From an uncultured Clostridia bacterium (GTDB taxonomy: Bacteria > Bacillota > Clostridia > Christensenellales > CAG-138): 64,000 bases of DNA. Each line of letters opens with the position of its first letter. Positions within the stretch are counted from its first letter, which is position 1. The notes below the pieces were generated by a model that saw nothing but the letters and a program-made list of their open reading frames with translations, did not search any database and had not been told where the DNA came from. The DNA is taken from NCBI GenBank assembly GCA_934633695.1, contig CAKTYT010000005.1, forward strand, positions 1 through 64,000. The letters run 5' to 3'. A program made the translations under genes and the position numbers. Shown piece by piece: positions 24,810 through 33,814 of this stretch.

Positions 24810-25343
24810 TTAAAATTTCTCTCTGTGGAGAGCTGTGTATGTGACTCTCCCCTTGTCCCTCGTGCTTTCAAACAGGGTGATGCCCGAAACAGTCATTTCG
24901 CTTTCAATTTCGATTTTGCGAAGCTCTGCTCCGACAAGCTCGTCATGCTCAACATTTCTCCCAAGGGTAATATGCGGAGAGTACCGCTTATATTCCCGTG
25001 AAAAACCGTTGTCGGCAAGGGCTGACTCGAGCGACTCATGGAGAATATTCAGTTCTTTAAGCTCCCCTTCAACTCCGATAAAGGAAGTTTTTCTGTCGCC
25101 CTTTACAAAATAGTCATACCTTCCCGGTTTCAGTACAAACGGACGGATGCCCTCACATGCACTCTTCATCGCCTCAACCGCACCATTTAGGTCGCCGCTC
25201 TCACCGATGAAATGAAGCGTAATATGCATATTTTCTTCAGGAACAAATCTTCCGGCATTACTGAGGATTTTAAGTTCTCTCATAACTGCCGATATTTTCG
25301 ATTTAACAGTTTTCGGCAACTCGATCGCAATAAAAAGTCTCAT
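24810..25343 (-). CDS. thpR: RNA 2',3'-cyclic phosphodiesterase
   Basis: 2H-family phosphoesterase (formerly LigT) that opens 2',3'-cyclic phosphates. 177 residues, the family's normal length. The two catalytic HxT motifs are both present, HITLHFIGE near residue 40 and HITLGRN near residue 125, and the N-terminus MRLFIAIELP is typical. AGGA precedes the ATG. It lies 20 bases after the M32 carboxypeptidase stop. Confidence 0.93.
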   Translation of the reverse strand: MRLFIAIELPKTVKSKISAVMRELKILSNAGRFVPEENMHITLHFIGESGDLNGAVEAMKSACEGIRPFVLKPGRYDYFVKGDRKTSFIGVEGELKELNILHESLESALADNGFSREYKRYSPHITLGRNVEHDELVGAELRKIEIESEMTVSGITLFESTRDKGRVTYTALHREKF

Positions 25344-25362
25344 GCTTCATCCTGCCCTCAGG

Positions 25363-26874
25363 TTATAGATTGTAGATTTTAGTGAACTTGCTGACAAGAT
25401 AATTAACGTAATACTCTGGGTCGAAGTGCTTTCCGCAGCAGTTTTGAAGCAGTTCATCAGGCTTAAGCAGGCGTCCGTACTTGTAAATTTTTTCCGTGAG
25501 CCATGCAGTAATTTCACTGATTCTGTTTTCGCTGACGAGCTTATCAATATCAAGCTCATCTTTCATACTGTCAAGCATTTGTGCCCCATATGCAGAGCCG
25601 AGTGAATAGCTTGGGAAGTAGCCGAACGTGCCGCCGCTCCAGTGTGAATCCTGTAAAACACCGCAGCTGTCATTCGGAACGTCAATGCCGAGATACTCCT
25701 TGTAGAGCCTGTTCCATTCGGCAGGAAGTTCCTTTGTCGAAAGAGTGCCGTTGATAAGCCGCTTTTCAACCTCATAGCGAACGAGAATGTGAAGCGAGTA
25801 TGTCAGTTCATCCGCTTCAGTTCTGATGAGAGATGGCTCAGCCTTGTTTACTGCAAGATAAAAATCGTGTGGTCCGATGCCTTCAAGCTGCTCCGGGAAA
25901 AGCTCCTTGAGTTTCGGGAAAATAAGCTCGATAAAGGCCTCGCTCCTGCCGATAATGTTTTCAAAGAACCTTGACTGTGATTCATGCATTCCCATTGATG
26001 CACCGCCAGCAAGTGGTGATCCTATAAGGTCATCGCCCGTATTCAGCTCATAAAGAGCATGTCCGCCTTCATGAATGACCGAGTACATGCTGCTTGCAAC
26101 CATATCTTCGTAATAATGTGTTGTAATACGAACGTCATGCTTGTTAAAATTCGTTGTGAACGGATGCTCCGTTTCACCTATTGCACAATCGTCACGATTA
26201 ATTCCCATGACTTCCATCAGGTAATCTGAAAGTTCTCTTTGCTTTTCGACTGGGTATTTTTTTTCAAGGAATGCAGTATTGATCACATTGCCCTTTTCTG
26301 TTACCTTCTTAATGAGCGGAATCAGCTTTTCTTTTATCAATTCAAAGTATTCGGTGAGCATCGCCATGCTTGCACCCGGTTCAAACTCGTTTAGCCAGTA
26401 ATCGTAAGGCTCTGCTTCAGGCTTGACGAGTGCGGCAACTCTGCGGTTGTATGCAATGATTTTTTCGAGCACGGGTTCAAAGACCGCATAATCATTGTTC
26501 AGCTTAGCTTCGACCCATTTGCTCCTTGCTTCACTGAGTACCCCCATAAATGCAGTATATTCGTCCATTGGAATCTTTCTCAGCTGTTCAAGATCCCTTG
26601 CTGCTTCCTCTGCTTCACGTCTCGTGACAAAGTCAAGTTCGCCCTTGTTTGCGTTTAGTGTATCAATGACCTCAAAAGCTTCGTCATTGACCGTAAGCTT
26701 ATAGGTAATTTCGGACATTGTTTCCATTGTCCTTCCAAGACCAGCACTGGAATTTTTCGGTGCTGCGGTCGATGCATCATATGAAAGTACTCCGAATGCA
26801 TGATTGTATGCATCCATCATTTCATTCTTCTTTTTGAAGAGCTCTATCGCCTTTTTCAGTTCCATTTTTGTCAC
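25363..26874 (-). CDS. M32 family metallocarboxypeptidase
   Basis: 503-residue cytoplasmic zinc carboxypeptidase of the thermostable carboxypeptidase 1 family. The active site is HEGGHALYELNTG (HExxH with the catalytic Glu). The next conserved segment, HESQSRFFENIIGR, supplies the third ligand region, and IRTEADELTYSLHILVRYE is also typical. It removes C-terminal residues from peptides. AAGGTGAC precedes the ATG at 26874. It is 41 bases downstream of dnaN. Confidence 0.94.
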   Translation of the reverse strand: MTKMELKKAIELFKKKNEMMDAYNHAFGVLSYDASTAAPKNSSAGLGRTMETMSEITYKLTVNDEAFEVIDTLNANKGELDFVTRREAEEAARDLEQLRKIPMDEYTAFMGVLSEARSKWVEAKLNNDYAVFEPVLEKIIAYNRRVAALVKPEAEPYDYWLNEFEPGASMAMLTEYFELIKEKLIPLIKKVTEKGNVINTAFLEKKYPVEKQRELSDYLMEVMGINRDDCAIGETEHPFTTNFNKHDVRITTHYYEDMVASSMYSVIHEGGHALYELNTGDDLIGSPLAGGASMGMHESQSRFFENIIGRSEAFIELIFPKLKELFPEQLEGIGPHDFYLAVNKAEPSLIRTEADELTYSLHILVRYEVEKRLINGTLSTKELPAEWNRLYKEYLGIDVPNDSCGVLQDSHWSGGTFGYFPSYSLGSAYGAQMLDSMKDELDIDKLVSENRISEITAWLTEKIYKYGRLLKPDELLQNCCGKHFDPEYYVNYLVSKFTKIYNL

Positions 26875-26915
26875 CTTTCTTGAAAAATTTTTTCGTTTCC
26901 CGTGAATTATTTACA

Positions 26916-28022
26916 TCAGTTGCCGTTAAACAACCTTACAGGAAGAACCATGTAGTAAAAAGCATCACCTTCTACCGGAGTAATAACGCAGGGCATGACT
27001 GAATTGTTCATATTGAGATATGCCTGTTCAGCATCGATGTTTTTCATGACTTCCAAAATATATTTCGCATTAAATGCTATTTCAAGCTCCTTGCCCATAG
27101 TTTGGACCTCAATTTCATCGTCAATATTGCCCTTTTCGCTGTTTGCAGTGATGGAAAGAATACCTTCTGTAAATGAAAGCTTTATTAGGTTGGATTTTGA
27201 TTCCCTTGCCATGAGTGACGCTCTTTCGACACTCTCGCGAAGTTCAACGCAGTTAATAAGCACCTTCGTTGAGAATGACTTGGGCAGAATTCCCCTGTAG
27301 TTAACGTACTCACCGTCAAGCAGTCTTGAAATAATACTGGTCTCACCAAACTTTATTTTTACATGAGTGGATGAGAACATGAGCCTGATCCTGTCGTCAT
27401 CATTGGGGAGAATTGATGAAATTTCATTAATTGCACGTGTCGGAATGATAACGGATTTTTCACCCGTACAGTTTTCGACTTTTTCATTTCTCATGGCAAG
27501 TCTGAACCCGTCGAGTGCGACCATCACGAGCTGATCTTCAGAAAACTTAAGGCATACACCATTGAGTATCGGCTTTGTATCATCAACCGAGACTGAAAAC
27601 GCTGTCTGCCTTATCATGTTTTTGAGTATGCTCTTACTTATTTCAGCAGAAAATTCGTCATTGACCTTGACCATCTCCGGATAATCATCGGCGGGGTTGA
27701 TCTGGAGAGATGTTTTTACTCTGCCTGAGCTGATTTTCACAGAGTTTCCGTCTCCCGAAAATTCAACAGTTTCACCGTTAAATCTCTTTATGAGGTCCGC
27801 ACAGAGTCTTCCAGGAATAACCGCACTCCCTTCTTCGATAACCATTGCTGGAATTTCCGTTTCGATTTGGAGCGAAAGATCTGAGCACTTCATAAACAAA
27901 GTATTGTTAAAAGCATAGAAATAAATCCCCTCAAGAATGCTGAGACTGCTGTGAGCAGGCATTGCCCTTGTGACAACGCTGACGGCTTCATTTAATTCCT
28001 TCGTTGAGACTGAGAATTGCAT
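26916..28022 (-). CDS. dnaN: DNA polymerase III beta subunit (sliding clamp)
   Basis: Ring-shaped processivity factor. 368 residues, normal length, with three repeated clamp folds. The N-terminal MQFSVSTKELNEAV and C-terminal YYMVLPVRLF are characteristic. GGGAGG precedes the ATG at 28022. In most Firmicutes dnaN follows dnaA; here dnaN reads away from the origin-like region with no dnaA on the other side. Confidence 0.97.
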   Translation of the reverse strand: MQFSVSTKELNEAVSVVTRAMPAHSSLSILEGIYFYAFNNTLFMKCSDLSLQIETEIPAMVIEEGSAVIPGRLCADLIKRFNGETVEFSGDGNSVKISSGRVKTSLQINPADDYPEMVKVNDEFSAEISKSILKNMIRQTAFSVSVDDTKPILNGVCLKFSEDQLVMVALDGFRLAMRNEKVENCTGEKSVIIPTRAINEISSILPNDDDRIRLMFSSTHVKIKFGETSIISRLLDGEYVNYRGILPKSFSTKVLINCVELRESVERASLMARESKSNLIKLSFTEGILSITANSEKGNIDDEIEVQTMGKELEIAFNAKYILEVMKNIDAEQAYLNMNNSVMPCVITPVEGDAFYYMVLPVRLFNGN

Positions 28023-28117
28023 TTTTATCCTCCCGTTGTTATTTTATAGTACCGCAGCAGTAGTATTAGGGGGTGCGGATAGCGTGGAAAACCCTATTTT
28101 ATGCGGCGGCGATTGGA

Positions 28118-28310
28118 TTTTTTGTGTTGATATCCCTGTGGAAATAACACGGAAAAAGAGATTGTTTATCCACATTGTTCCACTTATCCCCGAAATCCTC
28201 AATATATCAAAATCTTTCCATGAGGATAACGTGGATAAGTGGGATAATATCCTTCGTCGAAATTTTTTTATCCGTGCGAAAGCGGAAGTTATCCTCGTTT
28301 ATCCGTAGAG
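28118..28310. other. oriC: putative chromosomal replication origin (oriC), DnaA-box cluster
   Basis: TTATCCACA at 28166-28174 is a perfect DnaA box. Near matches follow: TTATCCCCG (28184), reverse-strand TTATCCTCA (28221-28229), reverse-strand TTATCCACG (28230-28238), TTATCCGTG (28268), TTATCCTCG (28289) and TTATCCGTA (28299). T-rich stretches around 28262-28270 and AT-rich sequence at 28335-28350 could be the unwinding element. Flanking genes diverge: dnaN leftward, tilS rightward. The 28023-28117 part holds the dnaN leader and no clear boxes. Confidence 0.75.
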
Positions 28311-28361
28311 TGGACTGCAATCATCTTCCACTGTAAATTATAGAGTAAATTGCAAGGGAAG

Positions 28362-28386
28362 GCAAGCCCGGATTGCTTGTTTTTTG
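28362..28386 (+). terminator. terminator-like hairpin between oriC and tilS
   Basis: GCAAGC pairs with GCTTG around a short loop (28362-28379), followed by TTTTTT. No gene ends upstream on this strand, so it may stop transcription leaving the origin region. Confidence 0.5.
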
Positions 28387-28418
28387 CTGTTGTAGTCAAT
28401 TGGGAGGTTGAATTTCTG

Positions 28419-28447
28419 TTGCTTTTTTTAAACCAATCATTTATAAT
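28419..28447 (+). promoter_or_regulatory. SigA-type promoter for tilS
   Basis: TTGCTT (28419-28424), 17 bases, TATAAT (28442-28447), 23 bases before the start. Confidence 0.65.
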
Positions 28448-28469
28448 GCAACATGAAGAGGTGTTTTAA

Positions 28470-29888
28470 TTGGACATGCTTGAGATTGTAGAAAAGACGA
28501 TAACGGCACATGACCTGATCCGCTCGGGAGACAGAGTTTTAGTTGCTTTGAGCGGCGGGGCCGATTCGATTTTTTTGGCGGAGGTACTGCTCTCACTCGC
28601 ACCGAAATTGGGATTTTGTATTACTGCCGCCCATTATAATCACAGTATCCGCGGTGAGAATGCCGATAGGGATGAAGCCTTTGTCTGTCAATTTTGCAGT
28701 CAGCGGAGAATACCGTTTTTTACGGAAAAAGGAGATGTGCCCTATTTCGCAAGGAAAAACGGCTTGTCTTTTGAGACAGCAGCAAGGCTCAAAAGATATG
28801 AGTTTCTAAGACGCACGCTGAAGGAGACCGGCTGTAGAGTCATTGCAACTGCACACCATTTGGATGACAATGCGGAAAGCATTCTTCTTCATCTGTTTCG
28901 CGGCAGCGGTTCCCGCGGTTTATGCGGCATGGGGTACGTGTCGGGAGACGTCATTCACCCTTTGCTGGATGTGCGGCGGAGTGATATTGAGTCTTTTCTT
29001 GAGGTGAACAAGATCGACTTTGTGACGGATGAAACAAATTTTGAAGATGAATGCACGAGGAATGCACTGAGACTCAGAATCATTCCGGATTTGGAGAAAA
29101 ACATAAACCCGGCCGTGAAGCAGGCTATCGTCAGGTGCGGCAGAACTATCGGCGAGGATGAGGAGTTTTTGATGCATACGGCGTCAAAGGAGTTTGCGGA
29201 GATCGCAGAAAAGAAAATGCCAGATTGTACTCTCATCAAAAAATTACAGCTCGATTCCATGCCGAACCCAATCAAGAAGAGAGTTATAAGACTTGCACTT
29301 GAAAGCATAGGTGTTATTTCCGACATTGAATACAAGCATATTCTCGCTGTTGCAGAGCTTGCAAGGGCAAAGTCGGGAGCAAAGATCGATATTCCCCATG
29401 CAGATGTGTGTGTCGATTTCGAATTTCTTGCCTTTAAAAGGCGTATTGCTGGAGAAAAAAACACCGAATTTACAGAGCAAAGGCTCAAGATCGACCGCAA
29501 ACAGCTCCCGAGGGATTTTTTATCGGTCGAACGATTCTGCACAATGAACGGAGAGTTAATTTTCAGCATGTATGATATGAATGGAGAGTTTCCCGAATTC
29601 GATAAAAATACCGCTTATCTTGACATGAAAAAATTGAGATTTCCGCTTGAAGTCAGGACCAGGCAGCAGGGCGACAGGATCCGCCCGGCAAATTCGACAG
29701 GCACAAAGAAGCTCAAAGATTACTTTATTGCCAACAAAATAAGTGCAGTTCGCCGCGATAAGCTGCCGCTACTGCTTTCCGAGGGCGAAATTGTGTTTAT
29801 CCCTGGGCTTTGTACAGCGGAGAAGGCGAAAATTGACGAAAAAACAGAGCTTTGCCTCAAAGTTGAATGGAAAGGCTTTGCTGAATAA
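28470..29888 (+). CDS. tilS: tRNA(Ile)-lysidine synthetase
   Basis: TilS attaches lysine to C34 of the CAU-anticodon tRNA(Ile), changing its decoding to AUA. 472 residues: PP-loop ATPase motif ALSGGADS near residue 27, HYNHSIRG and ATAHHLDDNAESILLHLFRGSG in the N-terminal domain, and a C-terminal domain with RTRQQGDRIRP and GTKKLKDYF. The TTG at 28470 has GAGGTG six bases upstream; an ATG two codons later is an alternative. Followed by hpt, the common tilS-hpt pair, though ftsH does not follow. Confidence 0.96.
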   Translation: MDMLEIVEKTITAHDLIRSGDRVLVALSGGADSIFLAEVLLSLAPKLGFCITAAHYNHSIRGENADRDEAFVCQFCSQRRIPFFTEKGDVPYFARKNGLSFETAARLKRYEFLRRTLKETGCRVIATAHHLDDNAESILLHLFRGSGSRGLCGMGYVSGDVIHPLLDVRRSDIESFLEVNKIDFVTDETNFEDECTRNALRLRIIPDLEKNINPAVKQAIVRCGRTIGEDEEFLMHTASKEFAEIAEKKMPDCTLIKKLQLDSMPNPIKKRVIRLALESIGVISDIEYKHILAVAELARAKSGAKIDIPHADVCVDFEFLAFKRRIAGEKNTEFTEQRLKIDRKQLPRDFLSVERFCTMNGELIFSMYDMNGEFPEFDKNTAYLDMKKLRFPLEVRTRQQGDRIRPANSTGTKKLKDYFIANKISAVRRDKLPLLLSEGEIVFIPGLCTAEKAKIDEKTELCLKVEWKGFAE

Positions 29889-29916
29889 AACAACGAAAAG
29901 AGAGAAAGGGTTTATT

Positions 29917-30474
29917 ATGATTAAAAAAACGGGACTTGAAAACGATATTGCGTACAAATTGATAAAGAAAGAAACCATTCAGAAGCGAGTCAGCGAACTT
30001 GCAAAGACCTTGTCGGATGACTATAAGGGCAAAAATCCCATTTTTGTCTGCGTTCTTCGTGGTTCCGTTCACTTCTTCAGTGATTTGACAAGGCAGTTTT
30101 CGGACTATTGCGAGCTGGATTTTCTTGCTGTCTCAAGTTATGGAAATTCAATGAAAAATTCCGGCAGTGTCCGCATAAAAAAAGATATGGATATGAGCAT
30201 AACGAATCGACACGTTATCATTGTTGAGGACATTATGGATTCCGGTCTTACTCTGAACAGTCTGACGGCTCTTCTGAGTGAACGCAAGCCTGCTTCACTC
30301 AAGGTCGTTTCGCTTCTTGACAAACCGGAACGCAGAGAGTGTGCAATTACCCCCGATTACGTCGGATTCGTGGTCCCGAATGAATTTGTCGTCGGCTATG
30401 GGCTTGACTATGCGGGGATTTACCGTAATCTACCGTACATCGGTGTACTCAAAAAAGAAGTTTACGAAGGCTGA
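29917..30474 (+). CDS. hpt: hypoxanthine phosphoribosyltransferase
   Basis: Purine salvage enzyme converting hypoxanthine or guanine plus PRPP to IMP or GMP. 185 residues from the ATG at 29917, which has GAGAAAGGG upstream; the frame extends back inside tilS but that part has no start signal. The PRPP-binding motif VIIVEDIMDSGLT, LRGSVHFFSDL near residue 50 and FVVPNEFVVGYGLDYAG near the end are diagnostic. It follows tilS by 28 bases. Confidence 0.96.
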   Translation: MIKKTGLENDIAYKLIKKETIQKRVSELAKTLSDDYKGKNPIFVCVLRGSVHFFSDLTRQFSDYCELDFLAVSSYGNSMKNSGSVRIKKDMDMSITNRHVIIVEDIMDSGLTLNSLTALLSERKPASLKVVSLLDKPERRECAITPDYVGFVVPNEFVVGYGLDYAGIYRNLPYIGVLKKEVYEG

Positions 30475-30551
30475 TAGCCCAGTTAATAAAAAATTGATTT
30501 TCTTGTGCTAAACTCGCGTCAGCTGAGTAAAAGCAGAATCAGGGAGGTAAA

Positions 30552-31565
30552 ATGGCTGTTCTTCTTACCGGCGGTGCCGGATACATTGGTTCGCATACCG
30601 CAGTCGAGCTTATGAACTGCGGTTACGACGTCGTTATTGCTGACGACCTTTCAAACAGCTGCGAGGAGGTCGTGTCGAGAATTGAAGAATTGGGTGGAGG
30701 CAAAGTAAAGTTTTATAAGATCGATGTTTGCCTGAAGCCCGATCTTGAAAGAGTGTTTGAAGAAAATAAAATTGACTCCGTTATTCACTTTGCAGGCAAA
30801 AAAGCTGTCGGTGAATCCGTCGCAATGCCCGTTGAGTATTACAGAAACAATCTGTACGCAACTATAAATCTGCTTGAAGTCATGAAGAATCATAATACTG
30901 ATAAGATTGTTTTCAGCTCCTCAGCGACTGTTTACGGTTCGCCAAAGTCAGTTCCCGTTGATGAAACGGCGGATACATGGTGTACAAACCCCTACGGTTG
31001 GACAAAGTATATGAGCGAGCAGATAATGCGTGATGCGTGTGCTGCCGATAAGGATCTCAGCTGTATGCTCCTGCGGTATTTTAACCCTATCGGTGCCCAC
31101 AGCAGCGGCAGGATCGGCGAAGACCCGAGGGGTATTCCTAATAATCTCATGCCGTACATCTCTCAGGTAGCTGTCGGAAGGCGAGAAAGGCTCTCCGTCT
31201 ACGGAAATGACTATAACACTCCCGACGGAACGGGCGTGCGTGATTACATCCACGTTGTTGATCTTGCGAAGGGTCACATTGCCGCACTTAAGTATGCACA
31301 GGATCACAAGGGCTGCACCGTTGTCAATTTGGGTACGGGCAAAGGCTACAGCGTTCTTGATATTGTGAAGGCTTTTGAACGGGCAAACGGGATAAAAATT
31401 CCGTTCGTCATAACTGAGAGACGGCCCGGAGATGTTGAGACCTTGTATGCAAATCCTGCCCGTGCACAAGAGCTTCTCGGCTGGAAGGCGGAGCTTGATA
31501 TTGAAGATATGTGCAGGGATACATGGAATTGGCAGAAAAATAATCCCAACGGGTACAGGGGCTGA
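30552..31565 (+). CDS. galE: UDP-glucose 4-epimerase
   Basis: NAD-dependent epimerase interconverting UDP-glucose and UDP-galactose for surface polysaccharides or galactose use. 337 residues. The NAD-binding TGGAGYIGSH is at the N-terminus, HFAGKKAVGESV and FSSSATVYG give the catalytic Ser/Thr region, and NPYGWTKYMSEQ gives the catalytic Tyr-x-x-x-Lys. GGGAGG precedes the ATG. It is followed after 18 bases by an LCP ligase, suggesting a role in cell-wall glycopolymer supply. Confidence 0.95.
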   Translation: MAVLLTGGAGYIGSHTAVELMNCGYDVVIADDLSNSCEEVVSRIEELGGGKVKFYKIDVCLKPDLERVFEENKIDSVIHFAGKKAVGESVAMPVEYYRNNLYATINLLEVMKNHNTDKIVFSSSATVYGSPKSVPVDETADTWCTNPYGWTKYMSEQIMRDACAADKDLSCMLLRYFNPIGAHSSGRIGEDPRGIPNNLMPYISQVAVGRRERLSVYGNDYNTPDGTGVRDYIHVVDLAKGHIAALKYAQDHKGCTVVNLGTGKGYSVLDIVKAFERANGIKIPFVITERRPGDVETLYANPARAQELLGWKAELDIEDMCRDTWNWQKNNPNGYRG

Positions 31566-31583
31566 TAGCACGCAGGAGGCTGT

Positions 31584-32636
31584 ATGGACGAGAAAAAAAA
31601 GAAAAAGAGCAAAGCATTGCCGATAATTCTGGCAGCTATCGTGGTACTTCTCTTTGGTTTTTGCCTGTTTGTTTATATCAAACTCGGCGGAATGAGTAAA
31701 AATGCCGTTGTGACAGTGCCCAAACCTACCGGCGGAGTGGAGATCATTCAGCCGAAAGAGACGCTCGTCCCCGTTGCAAATCCCGATGATCTTGATTTGT
31801 CTGATGATTTTGAACCCGATATCGACCCGGATCAAATCAGCGATGACCCGATTTTTCACCTTGACGCAAAAGATAAGGATGTCGTGAATATCCTCTTCGT
31901 TGGCAATGATGCACTCGATGCCGTTGATCACGGAAGAACCGACAGTATGATCCTTATTTCGTACAACAAGCGGACGCGTGAAGCGAAGATGCTGTCATTT
32001 TTGAGAGATACGTGGATCTATATCCCAGGAAGGTCGACGTGGAACAGGCTCAATACGGCATTCAGGTTTGGCGGGGTAGGACTGATGATCAACACCATAA
32101 ACACTAATTTTGACCTCGATATTCAGTACTATATGCGTGTTGATTTCAATTCACTGGTGGAGATAACGGATAGACTTGGCGGGATCGACCTCGAACTGTC
32201 AGAAACTGAGATAGAATATATAAATAATGGGAATGAAGAAAAATTGCCCGTTAAGGCAGGCTGGCATCACCTGAATGGCAGGCAGACTCTCACTCATGCA
32301 AGGAACCGACGAATCGGCAATGGCGACTGGTCGAGAACGGAGCGTCAACGCAATATAATGTTTGCATTTCTTCGCAGGGCAAAGCAGGAAAAGAATGTCG
32401 TTGCCCTGTCGTCCCTTGTCTATGACCTCATCGATAAAGTCGAAACAAATCTGACCCCGAGCCAGTTGGTTTCGCTTGCGGTCGATGTCGTGTTTGGCGG
32501 TGAAATTGATATAAAGAACAGACCTGTTCCCTTTGAAGGAACATGGGAGTATGCATGGGAAGGAAAGATGGCTGTCATTCATATCGATATAGAACGCAAT
32601 GCACAGCTCATCAACAATTATATTTACGGAGAATAA
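31584..32636 (+). CDS. LytR-CpsA-Psr (LCP) family cell-wall glycopolymer ligase
   Basis: Transfers undecaprenyl-linked glycopolymers to peptidoglycan on the outer face of the membrane. 350 residues: a Lys-rich cytoplasmic tail, one membrane helix (about 11-33), an acidic linker (DDLDLSDDFEPDIDPD), then the LCP domain. The domain shows DAVDHGRTDSMILIS, SFLRDTWIYIPG, NRLNTAFRFGG and LTHARNRRIGNGDWSRTERQR, with the conserved Arg and Asp residues. CAGGAGG precedes the ATG. Likely one transcription unit with galE. Confidence 0.93.
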   Translation: MDEKKKKKSKALPIILAAIVVLLFGFCLFVYIKLGGMSKNAVVTVPKPTGGVEIIQPKETLVPVANPDDLDLSDDFEPDIDPDQISDDPIFHLDAKDKDVVNILFVGNDALDAVDHGRTDSMILISYNKRTREAKMLSFLRDTWIYIPGRSTWNRLNTAFRFGGVGLMINTINTNFDLDIQYYMRVDFNSLVEITDRLGGIDLELSETEIEYINNGNEEKLPVKAGWHHLNGRQTLTHARNRRIGNGDWSRTERQRNIMFAFLRRAKQEKNVVALSSLVYDLIDKVETNLTPSQLVSLAVDVVFGGEIDIKNRPVPFEGTWEYAWEGKMAVIHIDIERNAQLINNYIYGE

Positions 32637-32709
32637 ACAAGTGGGTACGTCCCATTGTCCGCATCCGTGGGGGAAAATTTTATGAAAGGACTGGAAAATC
32701 TTTGTAACC

Positions 32710-33654
32710 ATGAGCAAACCGGTAGGTGACAACAGAAATACGGAACACATAAGGGCATTGCTTGTTTTTAATCCGTTTGCAGGTGAAAACAAATCGATGC
32801 GTATCCTTCCACAAGTTATAAAGAACATGACGGACAACGGCTATGCCTGCATGACGTTTACAACAACGGGAGTCGGTGCGGCAACGGATATCGTCGCCCG
32901 ATACGGCGAAAAATGCAGCATGGTCGTCTGCTCCGGCGGGGATGGAACCGCAAATGAGATCATTCGCGGACTAATGACCATTGAGGCTGAAAAAAGGCCG
33001 GTATTCGGTTATATTCCGTCGGGCAGTACGAACGATTTTGCAAATGCACTCGGCATACCGAAGCTCGTTGACCAGGCTGTTGACAATCTCGTTTCGGGAC
33101 AGATAGTTCCCGTTGATGTCGGGCTATTCAACGATCGCTACTATGCCTACGTCGCTGCATTCGGTGCATTTACTGATATTGCTTATACGACTTCTCAGGA
33201 TGCGAAAAATATATGGGGTCCGCTTGCCTATGTTGTAAGCGGCCTTGGGAAGCTCAAGGATATCCACCCCGTGCGTGCAAGATTCACTATAAACGGAGAG
33301 GAAATAGTTGACGACTTCATTTTCTGTTCGATAAGCAATTCGAGAATTATCGGAGGCGTCATAAGACTGAAACCTGCATGGGTAGATTTGAATGACGGAA
33401 AGTTCGAAATTATTCTCATAAAATACCCTGCCAATGCAATTGAAACGGGGAAGATTGTCAACGCCATTTCATCGGGCGAAATGAGGAGCTGCGAGCTTAT
33501 TCGGATGTTTTCAGCGGACGAAGTCAGGGTTGAAGCCCTCGGAAAGGATCCGATTTCGTGGTCGCTCGATGGGGAATCGGAAAAGGATGTGCGTGTTGCA
33601 ACGATACGCAATGTTAAGTCAGGTATCCGTGCGATAGTTCCAAAAGCAAAATAG
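32710..33654 (+). CDS. diacylglycerol kinase family lipid kinase
   Basis: 314 residues with VCSGGDGTANEI and GYIPSGSTNDFANALGIP, the nucleotide-binding motifs of the DagK/YegS family. It phosphorylates a lipid, probably diacylglycerol, at the membrane. The ATG at 32710 has no clear ribosome binding site of its own. A 15-codon ORF with a good site (GGGGGAAAATTTT then ATG at 32682) runs through it and stops at 32729, so start may depend on translational coupling. Paralogue of the gene at 23758. A terminator follows. Confidence 0.88.
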   Translation: MSKPVGDNRNTEHIRALLVFNPFAGENKSMRILPQVIKNMTDNGYACMTFTTTGVGAATDIVARYGEKCSMVVCSGGDGTANEIIRGLMTIEAEKRPVFGYIPSGSTNDFANALGIPKLVDQAVDNLVSGQIVPVDVGLFNDRYYAYVAAFGAFTDIAYTTSQDAKNIWGPLAYVVSGLGKLKDIHPVRARFTINGEEIVDDFIFCSISNSRIIGGVIRLKPAWVDLNDGKFEIILIKYPANAIETGKIVNAISSGEMRSCELIRMFSADEVRVEALGKDPISWSLDGESEKDVRVATIRNVKSGIRAIVPKAK

Positions 33655-33669
33655 TTCAATAAAGCATAC

Positions 33670-33702
33670 GAGCCGCCGGGAGCATGCCGGCGGCTCTTGT
33701 TA
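33670..33702 (+). terminator. Rho-independent terminator
   Basis: GAGCCGCCGG pairs with CCGGCGGCTC around a 7-base loop, then TTGTT. Confidence 0.85.
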
Positions 33703-33747
33703 TACTCATTACAAGAAATTTCAGGCGGATTATATGTGCTTTTGAGG

Positions 33748-33776
33748 TTGCTTTTTCGGACAAATTCTGCTAAAAT
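33748..33776 (+). promoter_or_regulatory. promoter for the MATE transporter gene
   Basis: TTGCTT, 17 bases, TAAAAT, about 38 bases upstream of the start. Confidence 0.55.
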
Positions 33777-33814
33777 ATTGAGATTGTGCGAATATATGGA
33801 GGAATGATTTTCGA

